A stretch of DNA of 64,000 nt from Cricetomys ansorgei (Eukaryota > Chordata > Mammalia > Rodentia > Nesomyidae): positions 44,816,501-44,880,500 of the forward strand of contig JAMJFZ010000107.1 in the NCBI GenBank assembly GCA_026225945.1. Reading direction: 5' to 3'. Below are positions 48,590-61,238 of this stretch, one piece after another. Numbering within the stretch: position 1 is the first letter of the stretch; every line of letters starts with the position of its first letter. The position numbers were made by a program, and so were the translations under genes. The notes beneath the pieces were generated by a model. The model made no database searches and was not told the origin of the DNA. It was given only the letters and a program-made list of their open reading frames with translations.

Positions 48590-48722
48590 TACAGTTGCAA
48601 TTGAGAAGGAAACCAAGCCAAGGATCGTCTAATCATCTAATGTTCTACTGCTTGTAAATAGCAGAGTTAAGATTTGAACAGGCTATGTTGCCAGTAGGGC
48701 CATGCGTATATATCCACAGTAT
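48590..48722 (-). mobile_element. Probable MIR SINE
   Basis: 'gcaattgagaaggaaaccaa', then 'gcttgtaaatagcagagtta', then 'agatttgaacaggctatgtt' follow the complemented MIR core (GAGGAAACTGAGG, CTAGTAAGTGGCAGAG, GATTTGAACCCAGG). A T16 run follows at 48733-48748. Confidence 0.55.
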
Positions 48723-49725
48723 TACATGGTCATTTTTTTTTTTTTTTTAGACAAGACATGTAAAACAAACGGCCCATAATTGGGTGCCTGATAAGGAACA
48801 AACATTTTATAGAATTTCAGTGATTACTGTGGAAAGTTGGGTAATAGTGCCTAAAAAAGTATTTTTAAGTACAATCCTCCAAAACCTGTAAATTTGACAT
48901 GGTTTGGAAACAAGTCTTTAAAAACTTAATTAAGTTAAGGATCTCAAGGTGAGAGCATCCTGGACATAGAATGAAACCTGACCCAATTTCAGGTCTAATT
49001 AGAGGATATGCCCCAGAGTCCCATCATCCCAAAGGTGATGCAGAAATGTAGTCAGAGAAAGGAGTAAACTGCCAGTAAGCCAAGGGATTCCAAATATTGT
49101 ATACACATCGGACCTCAGGAGGGAGGGATGAAACATTTCATGTTTCATGTTTAGAAAGAACTGATTCACCTGACACGTGATTTCTAACTTCCAGCTTGCT
49201 GAACTATGAGAGAATACATTTTGTTGCTTTGAAATACCATGTTTATGCTACCTTGTTAGCCTATCCTAGGATATTAACACAACGGGAGAGACCACAACTC
49301 CTAGCTACAAAAAGAATGAATAATCTCCAAGGAACACTGGGACCTCTTAGGAAAGCATCATCTCACTGACAACAGGCTGCAGATGATTTGCTTTTCTCTT
49401 ATGTGTGTATCTTAGCAATGGGTTTTAATAGTCAAGAATAATTCTATGAATGAGATAAAAATTAAATATGAACACTTAGTCTTAACTCATTTAAAGTGTA
49501 TAAAAGTTGGATGAAACATTTGTAGTAGTTTAGTTCTTTTAAATATGGATGCTATTAAATATCACTTTGAAAACTCCATTTATTTTATCAAAATTCTAGA
49601 ATATTTCTATTTGTATACATTAGGAGATAGTCTGTTCACCCTGTCTATTATATTTTTCTTATAAATATTTAAGTATCTTATATAAATAGAAAAATTCCAG
49701 AATTTTCTGCAAAGTCTTCATCAGA
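48723..49725. other. Unique DNA, no gene seen
   Basis: Apart from the T16 homopolymer at 48733-48748, no feature was recognised. Confidence 0.45.
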
Positions 49726-49838
49726 GCCAGCCATGGTGGTAAATTCTGTCACCTAGTATTCAAGAGGCTCACATAGGAGTATCCTGAGTCAGCCTGGACT
49801 ACATAGTGAGATTCTGTCTTGGAAAAAAATACAAGTAA
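49726..49838 (+). mobile_element. Old B1-related SINE
   Basis: 'cagccatggtggtaaattct', then 'agtattcaagaggctcacat', then 'cagcctggactacatagtga', then 'gagattctgtcttggaaaaa': B1 order without the second copy of the quasi-dimer, as in proto-B1 types. Confidence 0.78.
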
Positions 49839-49954
49839 ATCAATCTTTGTAATTTATAAAAGAGGATAATAACTGGCTTCTTGAAACCCATACTTTATAT
49901 GTTTTAAGGAGGTTGATTATTTTCTCAAATCATCCCATTATTTTTTTCCAATGT
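49839..49954. other. Short spacer
   Basis: AT-rich, nothing seen. Confidence 0.4.
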
Positions 49955-50182
49955 AATTGTCAATTTTTTCCAATGTTTGTAAATTTTTGTGTGGTTTTGA
50001 GAGGGGGTGCATGCACATGAGTATAACTACCTGCAGAGTTCAGAAGAGGACAGCAGATCCCCTGGGGCTGGAATTACAGGGTTGCCGACTTCCCAATGTG
50101 GTGATGGAAAGCGCACCGGGATCCTCTGGCAGAGCAGTACCTATCTGCCCTTGACTGTTAGGCCCTTTCTGCAGCTCCACCA
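49955..50182 (-). mobile_element. B3-type SINE
   Basis: 'tgcagagttcagaagaggac' and 'cctggggctggaattacagg' belong to the complemented B3 body. 'ctggcagagcagtacctatc' and 'ccctttctgcagctcc' are the decayed head. More diverged than the copy at 10.1 kb. Confidence 0.72.
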
Positions 50183-51424
50183 GCATCCAATTCTTGAGAA
50201 CTAAGTGGAGGATAATACAATTTTGCTACTCAAACTTTTGTTTCAATGAGGCTATTCTTACTAGAGTAGTGCACTGATAATCTAAAAATAAGTCTCAAAA
50301 ACAAATTGCTGACAAAATTAATCACATAGAATAAATACTACATGAAGCATTGGTCATTGGAGATCATGGAGTCTAAGGCTGTGGAGTATTAAACAATTTA
50401 GGTAAAACTTCTGGGACCACTAGATACAATATTTTCTCATTATTTTATGGTCAGTTTTATAAAAAGTGAATATACAATATTTAAAAAAGTAAATACAATG
50501 AGATATTCAAACACTCCATATATCAATTTTCACATAAATGCACATATATGAATGCATATAATGATTTGTATTTTAAAAGTATAAATGTATATACAATCCT
50601 GATATAAATATTCCAGGTAAATAATATCATATCTTTTACAAACTTGTTTTTCAGATATATACTTCATGCACCTTTATACTGATTCACAAATATGCATATA
50701 AGTTTTGATTTAAAAATATATAGATTATTATTTCAACTCAGAAATAATACATCTGGTGTCTTATCTTGAGACATGTTCATCATCTTGCAGAAATGATCAT
50801 AGGTATAATCAGTACATGTAGGGCTTCACTAAAAGCAGAGTAGCAAGTTCTTTTCACCACTGAGATACCTCAGGCCCAATGCTTGATAATTTTTTTATAC
50901 CTAGAGTCTGTGTTTTATCTATTCCTGTATATGACAAACACAGTATTACAATGTCAGGATTTCAATCCATGAAATGTTGCTCTAGATACATACTTGTATT
51001 TCATGGGAAATCTAAAAGGAAAAATTATTACATAGTGCATTCTGGAGACATTGTTGTGGTCTTCTTCTTTTCAGTGTTCTGATTCAGAGAAGCTCCATTC
51101 TATTATTGCCATACCAAATTCTTCCTCCTATACTTCCACAGTCACAGTCCTTCACTAGGTAAAATTGCATTTCTTTCTTCTTTATTCAAAATATCTGTTA
51201 TTCTATGTAAACACCAACCCTGACACATAGTTATCTGTAAGTGATATGCTTACATGCATATCCTCCTATATGCTTGATGAATAATGAGTTGATGTGCTTT
51301 CCATTATTTATTTGAACAATACTTTCATAACAGTTTCAGTGCAAGAGGAAATATGAAGATAAATAAAGAATTTGAGTCTAACAAAGTACATTTATTAAAA
51401 TTGAGTACGATTTAAAAATAATAT
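50183..51424. other. AT-rich DNA, possible B4 remnant at the centre
   Basis: 50760-50880 ends 'caccactgagatacctcagg', reminiscent of a complemented tRNA-like SINE head, but the body is too decayed to assign. The rest is unique. Confidence 0.4.
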
Positions 51425-52610
51425 ATTGATTATTTCTTTGAAAATTTCGTTCATATTTAGAACATATTCCTCCCATAATCACCTCTTCATCCATCTATCC
51501 TAATCCACCGAAGTCTGAATTTCTACTGCCACCCACATTGAGTCCTTTTTGTGTAACCTTAACTAATTTTAGGAGTGGGGTCTGCCTTATCAACTTACCA
51601 GGATCACAGCATGAAAGAGAATGAACCCTCACTCTCCCAGCTGCTATCAAATGTCAATAGTTCTTCAGCAAGTAGTGGAATTTTGTGCCTTCTTACCCCC
51701 ATTTATGCTGGAATTTTGTTCTGTCTTGAATTTGCTCAGGTCTTATACAGGCTATCACAATCACCATGAGTTCATATGTGTAACTTCCCTCTTTGATCTG
51801 TAAAACACTATTTCCATGAGGTTTTCACCACTTCTAGGTTTTTCAAATATTTTTTTGTCCCCTCTTCTTGGAAGATCCCTAAGCTTTCAGGAAAGGAATG
51901 TGATATGTGTGTCATATTTAGGGAGGACTTCAGTCTGCTATTTTTTGGACCAGTTGAACAGTTGAAGGTCTCGGTGTTAATTGACATCTACTGCAAGAAG
52001 CTTCTCTGATGAGAGTTGAAAGATGACTTATGGGTAATCCAACAAATCATTAGGACTAACTTTAATATTACATTGATTATAATATAATAATAGTAGTACC
52101 TAGTCCCAGGTTCTTGGCACCTTTAACAGCGCCAGGAATGGGTTTCATCTCATGGAGCAGCAGGCCTTAGGTCTAATGAGAATGTGATTGGCTCCACCTA
52201 TAATACTTGACCACTTTTGCACCAGTGAGTATATCTCTTAGGCCAGTTGGTATTATAATTTTCAAGGCTCACAGCTGGATAAGAGGGATGGTTACTTTCC
52301 TGCTCTGTTAGTCTAATTAACACCTTCCATAACCATGAGAGTTAGTCAGTAGGAATAATGCTTCCAGGTGACAATGGGCTTGAGATTTTTCATGTTCTGT
52401 GACTCAAGTATGTGGTGTCTTTAACAACAGAATATTACTCTCAACTTCTGGAGACTACCTAGGAACATTGTTAATAACCTGTAATCTTAGGGCATCTATA
52501 TGATCGATCCCTCGTCCAACAATTTAAAAAGAGGTTACCCCATGCCTGGTACTCAGGTTTTTATTTGCTAGCATGAGATATTTACTTGGGATATTGTGCC
52601 TCACCCTCAC
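51425..52610 (-). mobile_element. L1 3' UTR
   Basis: The complemented rodent L1 3' UTR in order: 'tcccataatcacctcttcat', 'tgagttcatatgtgtaactt', 'ggaagatccctaagctttca', 'gacatctactgcaagaagct', 'ctcatggagcagcaggcctt', 'tgtggtgtctttaacaacag'. It parallels the copy at 1340-2180 but extends further. No ORF2 follows, so it is a 5'-truncated, diverged insertion. Confidence 0.78.
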
Positions 52611-53194
52611 TGTAAGATAGCTCTATTACGCCTTTTTATGGTTTGAAGTAAAATGTTGATTGAGTAGGGAATAGTTAGGCATAATAAATAAGATCTATTC
52701 TGAGTGAACATTATAAAATATGACTAATTCATTAAGGTTAATCTTCAGTACCTATATCAATTCTTTTAGTTTTTAAAGTAAATTATATTAGTTGGTTAAA
52801 TTTAGCATTGATAAGAATATTTTGTTCCATACTCACATACTTATAATTCATGTATATGTAGTTAGCATAGATGTGGGGGTGAGTTGCAGTATTATATAAA
52901 AGGTCTTGGAATTAGATACATCATTTCCTCCACATGCTGAAATGATTTGTGTAGCTTTGGAAATGTAACGTGGAAACCAAAATGCCTAAGTATGTAATAC
53001 TGGAAGAACTTTCTAACTCTGAATCCTTTACCTGTACTACGAAGATGCTAATACTGGTGATCCTCTTCATGTTTGTTCTTAAGACTATGTAATAAGTGAT
53101 CAATAAACCTATTACTATTATCGTTATTATTGCATATATCTACATCACTTTCAAGTTCTTTAAAAATAATAGACAAGATCTGACAGTTAAACTG
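52611..53194. other. Unique AT-rich DNA
   Basis: No element seen. Confidence 0.45.
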
Positions 53195-53470
53195 TGTACA
53201 TTTTCTGTTGCTGATATTACAGGCTGCCAAATATTTTGTAGCTTAAAACATTAATTTATAATCTTACTTTTGTTTAGGTAAGAAGGTTATTCCTTTTCAT
53301 GGGGCTTAAGTCAAGGTCAAAAGGCCCAAGTTCTTATCTGGAGTTCCTATACAGAATCAGTTTTTTTTTCCCTCTCATTTCTTCATGGTTATAAGACACA
53401 AGTACCTGCTTTCATTCCAATTTCAGACTTAAGGTCATTCTTTATTTTAAAAGGCTGTCATATTCCTTGC
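53195..53470 (-). mobile_element. MLT1-like LTR fragment
   Basis: 'tttctgttgctgatattaca', then 'ttgtagcttaaaacattaat', then 'ggcttaagtcaaggtcaaaa', then 'tccctctcatttcttcatgg' follow the complemented MLT1 3' half. The other half is missing. Confidence 0.55.
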
Positions 53471-54002
53471 CTCTTGTTTTTTCACTGAAAAAAATTGATT
53501 GGCATATGCAGTACTACACTTCACTATCTCATTTTAAATCAAAATTTGGTTTTGTTGGTTACCACCCTGCTAATGCCTCCTTGTACCCTTCTCCTCATTC
53601 CTCAGAGCCTTCTTTTGTCTGTCTTGTCACCTGTATTATCCCTGCCTCCTTCCTCAACACTATTCCCCTCTTGTAGCCTCTTTTCTTTTTTGGTATCCTA
53701 TAACTACATGTTTGTTTCCCCTCTAATAACAGGACCATCATAGATAACCATCAAAACAGATGAATTAATAATGACATTGTGATGTATATACAATGAAATT
53801 TTATTTAACTATAACAAGTAATGAAATCATTAAAATTGCAGTAAAATGTAAAGATTAGAAATGCATTTTGTTAAGTAATGGAATGAAGAATAAGATGAAA
53901 GTCACTCTCATTCCTTGTCTCTTCATACTTTCCTCTATCACTACAACCAGCAATGACTGGTTTAGTCTCTCCCACATTCAATCTAATTCATTTGCTCATG
54001 TT
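53471..54002. other. Unique DNA, no gene seen
   Basis: C/T-rich around 53560-53700, which gives two overlapping short hydrophobic frames. Not supported as a gene. Confidence 0.45.
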
Positions 54003-54150
54003 TATATTGTGTTTTTTGAGAAGGGACCTCTTATGTAGTTCAAATAGATCTGGGGATTGCTGTGTGGCATTCACTAACCATGAATATTGTAGCATCCTGC
54101 CTCCACTTCCAAAGTTCAGGGATTACAGGTACCTACTGAAATTTCTTGAT
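54003..54150 (-). mobile_element. Old B1-related SINE (B1 part of B4 possible)
   Basis: 'cctgcctccacttccaaagt' and 'tcagggattacaggtaccta' are the complemented B1 head. 'ttttttgagaagggacctct' is the tail end. Central blocks are degraded. Confidence 0.58.
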
Positions 54151-56309
54151 TCAGATGATTTTATTGTACTGACCAGGGAGAATCCAGGATCCATTCTCTA
54201 TCTGGAGTCCATACCCATAATCAAGTCTACAGAGTTCCTTCAGTTGTCATAGAGTGTACTTACACATTCCGGGTTGGAGAATAGACATCTTCAGATAGTA
54301 ATTATTCTGCTTATACAAATCTCAATCAAATTTTATGTAAGAAAGTAGTTAAAAAAGTAATAACACAACCGTAAGATACAGACTGCATGATATCAGAAGC
54401 TACAAATTCAATATTGATATCTAACTGGAAGAAACTGGTACAACTTTTTTCATGAATAAAATGCTTTCACAATAGAAATTCTCTTCCACATGCTTAGAAG
54501 CTGCTTCCATTCACCCTGCTACTCTTTGCTTGCTCTATTCTTGCTCCTATACTGCATCAATAGATGAAGTAGGAATGCCACAGACAGAGCAAATCACTCC
54601 CTAAACTCAGGAAAAACAGCTCCCAGTGATATAGGCTTGAGCATCCTGGGGGCAGATACAAATGATAAATTTTATTCTTTTAAAAAAAATGTTACTTTGT
54701 GGAATACTTATCCAGAAATTCTCTGATTGCTTCTGTATGTACCCTTAAGAGATTATGATCAGACGTTATTTATGTGGCCTTGGCTCATCCTATGTGGAAG
54801 AAATCTTGATGAAATTGTCAATATTAGCAGACCATATTATAACTGCCCTCTTGCTTACTTTTCCTGTTCATGTCTATATCATTACCATCTGCCTACCCTT
54901 GGCCACAACCTACTTTTATTCTTCAACTCAGCCATTTCAAAATTGTAGGCTTCTTTTTAAATTTTTACTTCTGACCTTTAGCTGAACAGAATGTTGAATT
55001 AACTACAAAAATAATTCCTTCTACTACCTGAGAATTTACTTTTTAGGATTCCTAATGTAAACTATGTTTGGATTTTCATCTCTTACTTCTGAAGAGGATT
55101 TTAATATAGAGCAATTAAAAAAAACTGTGACCTGGTTTATATTGGTTAATATTTTGTTGATTTCATATGCATAAAACAATTTTAAAGGCTGGTGAAGTGC
55201 AAACCTTGGAACATAAATTCAAGAAACACTTCCTTTAGCATAGTACAAAGTGGTCTCAACGTTCCCTAGCCACAAACCAAACATGACATTGAAGAATAGA
55301 GTGTTACTAATAGAAATAAAAAAAGACAAAATCAAACAAAAGAAATAAAGAATGGCTTGTTTGAAGGCATAAACTTATCACTTAAATAGCTTGAATTACT
55401 TACTGCTTGACTTTAGATGAAAACTTTAACAATATTGATTGTGGCTCTCTCTGAAAGAACAGTTACAGCAACAATAGTAGTTATAAATACTAGTTTGGCA
55501 TAGACTAGTTAACCCAGACATGAGAGTTTGATATTTACTCAGACACGGCTTGGTATGTCTTGATATGTCTTGCTATGGATTGGTATGATACTTAGGTATC
55601 TAGACCTAGGTATGACTAGACCTAGGTCTGAATTAACTGAACCATTGAAAAGAGGTCCCATGTTCAGCCTCACGGGCAGAGTGAAAAGACAAGGCTCTTA
55701 GTGTGCTAAGGAGTTAGCTGTCTTGAAACAGGTTATGAGACAACAAGCATTATCTCTCCAACTCAACAATACATCTGAGATATAAACAAGGTCAGATATA
55801 TGACAAAAGAGACTACTCTATTATCTAAGAGGAGAAATAACTTTTGACAGGCTACTATTGAATGAAACCCCAAAACTATGAGCCTAAGTTTCTGTCCCTT
55901 GAGCCTGTTTATTAAAAGTTGAAGGAGCCTCATTCTAGGGAAGCAGCCTCTTCTGGTCTCTAGTCTTCTCAATCCAGTAAGGTTCTTATGATTTCCCTTT
56001 TAAAGTCAGGGTCACAAAATATGCAAATGTTATAGAAACACAGTAGATCAGCACGTTATTGATTTTATCAGTGGTAGTTAACCAAGGCAAGAAGGCATGA
56101 ACAGCTGTGACCCTAGACTCTGCTCATCTGATGTCTCTCTGCTGCTTTTCTATATCTCTTCATGGAAAGAGCTGCAGGTAAGAGGATGTTGTACTTCCAT
56201 AACTGACTCCTGCATTTGTTTCCCAGTGTTTTCTCCTTCCCTCTCTTTACCTTTTCCCTTCTCTGTGCCCCCTCCCTATTCCTCTTTCTCTGTTCTTTCT
56301 TGGTTTCTT
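54151..56309. other. Unique DNA with a small minisatellite
   Basis: Mostly AT-rich, with a decamer and 16-mer tandem array at 55549-55631. A C/T-rich stretch (56220-56310) leads into the L1 at 56.31 kb and may be the complement of its polypurine tract. Confidence 0.5.
55549..55631. repeat. Small minisatellite: 10-bp units then two 16-bp units
   Basis: Four decamers related to 'cttggtatgt' (starts 55549, 55559, 55569, 55579), then 'ctagacctaggtatga' at 55600 and 'ctagacctaggtctga' at 55616, which differ at one base. Confidence 0.85.
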
Positions 56310-58690
56310 CCTCTTTAGAGTTACACGTTTTACATGTATACAATGTTTTTTGATCATATCCATCCATATTTATCCCCCCAACTATCTTTAATACCCTGCC
56401 ACATTCCCATACCAGTTCTCATACCTATTTTTTTATGACCCACGGAGTCCAATTTGTGTTGTCTGCATTGTGTGGATGTAGTGCCATCCACCAGATCACT
56501 ATCAACCTACCAGTGGCCGCACAACCAACGAAAAGAAGTAACAACTATGAACTCATGTATGCAGTGGCCATGCTGTGTCTAGTAAACACATTTCACAGCA
56601 TGCATCCCACCCTCTGGTTTTACATTTCTTCCAGCATGACCTCTTCCCACTCTTCCCACAGCTTTGAAGGTGCCAATATATGCCTCCTTTAGAAATGAGA
56701 ACTCAGTCATTTATTCTCAGCACTTTGATTACTTAATGAGCTTCTGCATTAACTGCTACTCACTGCAGAGAAAATCTTCTCTGACCAAGATTGAGAGCAG
56801 CTTAGATCTATGTAGAAGCACAAATACTTAGAAGGAAAAACAATAGTAGGTAATCCTCTAGGGCCTGTGAACTCCCAAGCATTAGACCTATGCAAGGTAT
56901 ACTATACCTGACAGGAATTTCTTCCTGTATATCAGGCCTCAAATGTAAACAGAAAGCATTTGGTTACCCTTATAAGGGTCATGTCACTATTGTGCCAGTG
57001 GACATATCTTCCCTGGCAGGTTAGTATTTTAGCATTCAGGGACTAGTGTGTGGTAGACCATTGACATCTTCTCCCTCAGCATCCTGCAGAGTACCTTGTA
57101 CTATAAAAGCTAGTCATCATGGAAGGAACTTAACCTATCAATTCTAGATTTCTTTCTTGTAGTATACTACAACACTATGTGGTGTCTTGAGCAATAAAGC
57201 CTTAGTACTCAGTTGTGGTAGACAACCAAGAACAATGGTAATAGCCTGAGTTACAAGAGTTGGGGAGCTGTGGGACCTCGCTGTCCAATGACTCATATCC
57301 TGTGCCTAGCTCTGTGATATTCATTTAAAAACATAACTTCTGGAAACAGCATTATCTACCTATTCAGGTATCTCTGTTTCAACTCCTTATTTTTAAATTA
57401 TATTTTTTAAATCGCTCACAAACTAGTAGGTTTTCACAGGCTTTTCCATATATCCTAAGTTTTGACTAACTTGAACCCACCCTTCCTCCTCTCCCCCATC
57501 CCATATCACTACTTTCCTTTAGAACTTTAACCATCAGCAACCTCCCCTTCTTTCATATCACATGCGTTTTACTATCTATTCCCCTCTAATTTCAACTGGG
57601 TTGTGATATAGGAAGTGTCCATATGCTTTTTCAGATACACTTAATTTTGATTACCCCTACCTGCCCCACCCACATTGTTCCTTCCTCTTGCATCTCCCTC
57701 CCTCATTAAATTTTTGGATCCCCAGTATTTTTCTTCCCCACTTTTAAAAATCTATATCCTCTACCTCCTCTGCCTTAAGGCATCCAGTGGCCCTTTTTTA
57801 AATTTCTGGCTTTCAAATGTATTCCAAACACACAAAACAACATACTGCTAGCTAGGGTCCACATATGGGAGAGAACATGCAATGCTTGTTTTCTGGGTCT
57901 AGGTTGCCTTATTCAGTATAACTATGTCCAGGTTCATCCATTTACCTGTAAATTCTCTTTTTACAACTGAACAGAATTCCATTGTGTGTAGGCACTCATT
58001 TCTACTAATCAGTTGATGGGCATCTAAGTTGAGTCCATTTCCTCGCAATTTGAAATACATCAGTAATGAACATACCTATACAAATATCTTTATAGTAGAA
58101 TATAGTCTGTTGGTATATATCAGGGAATGGTACATTCTAGATAATTTGTTAGCTCTAGTTCTAATTTTTGTTTTTGTTTTGTTTTGATATTGTTTTTTTT
58201 GTTTGAGAAATCTTGAAACAGCTTTCTAACATGGTTGCTCTATGGATAAAGGTTCCCCTCACCCTACTTTCATGTCAGCATTTGTGGTCGTTTGTATTCT
58301 TGATGTTGACTGTTCTGACTGGGCTGATATGGAATTTTAAAGTAGCTTTAGTCTGCATTGTTCTATGGCTAAGGATGTGTGGCACATTTTTAAAAAGTAT
58401 TTACTAGTTATTTTTATTTCTTCTCTTGAGAACTCTCTTCTCAGTTTCATAACCTGCTTTATTTGGGTTGTTTGGGTTGTTTGTCTTACTGACATTTAGT
58501 ATTTATGACTTCTTTGTAAATTCCAGACACTAATCCTGTTAGATACCTAACTAGCAAAAATTTGTTCCCATTCTCTGGATATCCTATTCACTCAATTGAT
58601 GGTTTGTTTTGCTATACAGACACTTTTTAGATTCATGAGATCCTATTTGTCAACAGTTGACTTTATTCTGGCCAACTAGAGTTCTTGTAT
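56310..58690 (-). mobile_element. 5'-truncated L1: ORF2 3' end plus 3' UTR
   Basis: The left part (56310-57640) is the complemented 3' UTR, with 'tttttgatcatatccatcca', 'ggtgccaatatatgcctcct', 'gcatcctgcagagtaccttg' and 'tgtggtgtcttgagcaataa'. The right part (about 57640-58690) is the complemented 3' end of ORF2: 'ggtccacatatgggagagaa', 'ccaggttcatccatttacct', 'acagaattccattgtgtgta', 'cagttgatgggcatctaagt' and 'tcatgagatcctatttgtca'. Stops and indels break the frame. Reverse transcriptase and endonuclease are absent, so it is inactive. At 2.4 kb it is the longest element in the window. Confidence 0.83.
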
Positions 58691-58694
58691 TAAA

Positions 58695-58968
58695 TATCAG
58701 TTACTTTTTGTTGCTGTGATAAAATCTCATGACCAAAGTCAACTTATGGAAGAAAGAGTCTATTTTAACTTGTGTTTCCAATGGGAGAACCCACATGGTT
58801 GAGAGGCATAGCAACAGGTGGGCACTGTGACAGAGAAAATCTTGAGCTTGCCTTTTGATGAGTAGAGAGTTCTAGGTTAGTATTGTACAGCACACCATTT
58901 TAAAAACTGTTTCTTGAAAGTAATACAGTAATCTTGAAAATTAAGAAACATGCCAACAAACTACCACA
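58695..58968 (-). mobile_element. MaLR-type LTR with internal deletion
   Basis: The left side 'tttttgttgctgtgataaaa' and 'tctcatgaccaaagtcaact' and the right end 'aacaaactaccaca' are MaLR-like LTR ends in complement. The middle is shorter than a complete LTR. It adjoins the 5'-truncated end of the L1, so the L1 may have inserted at its edge. Confidence 0.55.
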
Positions 58969-60272
58969 AATTGTTTATTTAATCTTAGCAAGGCAATAGT
59001 CAAATCCTTATGATATAATGACAAAAAAGGACATACCCATATCAATTTCAAATTTTACTTCAGGTATGCAGTACAAAAAGTACTACTGCCAAAGAGTGTC
59101 ACCTCCTAATTTAAATATATACTTCGCATGGAGCTAAAAGGGTTTAATATGCCATGTAATATATGCAGTGATTTTTCTTTGTCAAGTATAACAAGTGTGC
59201 ATATTTTAAATAAGACAAATTTTACCATAGAACCAGAAACTTTGGCTATCTTTGGAGTCTAAGCTGTCTCTGGACTCATAAATGGAAGCTCTCTCTGATG
59301 CTTTGACAGCATAGCCGAAATTTTCTGCTTTGCAGACACTAGATTTATTTTTAAATGACATGAATTAAACCTATGCTGAGAGACCAACTTTGAAATATAA
59401 AATAAAAATTAGGGATGGAAGGATTTTGCTGGTTTGGCTGAAGTGAAATGTTCTGTAGCTTTCATTCCTGAACCCAACCCGCTATGAAAAATTTCCCAAT
59501 AGTAATTCTCTTTGGTTTGCCAGTAGGGGATTATGAACTCAAGTCAGTGTTGCAGGAAATGTTACCTGTCCTTTGAAAGAAAAGTAATAAATCAAAATGG
59601 CATTGCTCATCATGTTTAAAAGAAAGAAAGAAAAAAAAGCCCTGCTGTTCCATGTTGGGTGTCTTTTCAGTCCTTGACAAAGCTGCTAATAAATACAGCA
59701 AAATTACATTGTAATTTTTATTTTTGGACTTGCTAATCTATTGGTAGAAAGAGAAATATCTTCTCTGCAATTACATACGAAAATAAAATAAGAAAAATGA
59801 GAATTTTAATCACGACCCTATAAGTAGAGTCTTTCACATGAGACTTCAATTAAAGGAATTTATATTTAAATTATATTTTTTACTTTCCACAGGTATCAGA
59901 ACTCAAGAATGTAGTAAAGACAGTATCAAAGTCTTGACAATGATTCCTCAAAAGTTTTAAGTGTATGTACACTATGCCTTAAGCAAATTAAGACAAACCT
60001 GAACCAATAACAGGAGAGCTTAAAAATGTCTCTATTATGTGGTGTTGGCAATGCATTGCCAGAGATTTCAGCAACTTACTCAATGATGAGTCTTTTGTGC
60101 TTCAGAGGAGCAAAGCAGTGTTTGTGGTTGGTTGCGTAAACATCATGTCTATGTCATTTATTAAAAGAGAGAAGCATGGTAATACTACTTAGCCAGCATC
60201 TATCTTAAGGATATTTATCATTTTAGCTGTTAAGATACCACCATCAACTCCATTTACTGTTGTTGATTGTTT
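58969..60272. other. Unique DNA, no gene seen
   Basis: Over 1.2 kb without transposon signals and with balanced composition (about 59150-60150). It is the clearest non-repetitive block near the right end and a candidate for conservation testing. Confidence 0.45.
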
Positions 60273-60451
60273 CTTTTTGTTTGTTTGTTTGTTTGTTTTG
60301 TTTTGTTTTTTTCCCAGACAGGGTTTCTCTGTTGTAATTCTGGCTGTCCTGAAACGCAGCCTGTAAACTAAGCTGACCTTGAACTCACAGAGATCCACTT
60401 GCCTCTGCCTCCCCAGTGCTGGGATTAAAGGTATATGCCAACACTCAGCCC
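60273..60451 (-). mobile_element. B1 SINE with (AAAC)n tail
   Basis: The TTTG run at 60273-60312 is the complemented tail. 'cccagacagggtttctctgt', 'ggctgtcctgaaacgcagcc', 'ccttgaactcacagagatcc', 'cttgcctctgcctccccagt' and 'gctgggattaaaggtatatg' make a full-length B1. 'tgattg' occurs on both sides (60263-60268 and after 60451) and may be the core of the target duplication. A 134-codon minus-strand frame here is a B1 artefact. Confidence 0.95.
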
Positions 60452-60923
60452 TGATTGACTCATTTTCTAATGATAACAGTTGGATGATAATGTGAAGAAA
60501 AACAGAAGTAGCTAGATGGAAGATCGTGCTTGTGAACTTCATTCTGTAAGCTTCACTGATGTGATTTAAATAAAATATACCAATGAGTCCCAAAAGACAG
60601 TGAACTCATTACAAAGACACAGCAGAGTTTTGATGCTGTATTATGCCATTTCCTATGCCTTTCAGTATGATTGTGCATTGCATACACTATTTGTAAATAT
60701 GGCTTTAAATTAAGTTGTATTGCATTTTAGATTTTATTTATTGATTTTAAAATGTCTAGAATAAAATAAGTAAAATATAACCATGAGAATTTTACATTGA
60801 GTAATATATCAAAACACAGTAAATATTCTGTTTTTAATCAGGCAATGTTCAGATACCCACATGTGAGCATAGTGATATGGCATAGATTTAAGTATTTCTC
60901 TGTCTATGCTACGGAAGACTAGA
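60452..60923. other. AT-rich DNA, no gene seen
   Basis: Nothing recognised. Confidence 0.45.
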
Positions 60924-61238
60924 ATGTGTGTGTTTGTAGGGGAGAGAGGCAAAATTGTATGTATGTGGGTGTATGTTGCTATGGATGCTCAAAGTTGATG
61001 TCTCATGTCTTCCTTAATCATGTGACATTTTGCTTACTGAGGCAGAGTCTCTTACTGAACCCCGAGCCCATCAATTCTTACTAGTCTAAATGAACTGCTT
61101 GACCCATGAATGCCCTGTCTCTGCCTCTAGAGTGTTATGATCTTTTGTGGACCATCATATATGTATTCTGATTATACAAACTCAATCTTTATGCTTTGCA
61201 GAAAGTACTTTACCCCCTGAGACTTCTCCCAATCCATA
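60924..61238 (-). mobile_element. B4-type SINE
   Basis: A TG-rich start, then 'caaagttgatgtctcatgtc', 'gaggcagagtctcttactga', 'atgccctgtctctgcctcta', 'aagtactttaccccctgaga' and 'cttctcccaatcc'. This is the complemented B4 order with tail, B1-like part and tRNA-like head. Diverged but near full length. Confidence 0.72.

Noticed and set aside
51425..52610. Host lncRNA or UTR exon
   Set aside because: Sequence order is that of an L1 3' UTR, and related copies lie at 1.3 and 31.5 kb and within the 56.3 kb L1.
60189..60593. 134-codon minus-strand open frame
   Set aside because: Its core (a SIPLIPALGRQRQ-like segment) is the B1 SINE in sense; such frames are a known artefact of SINEs.
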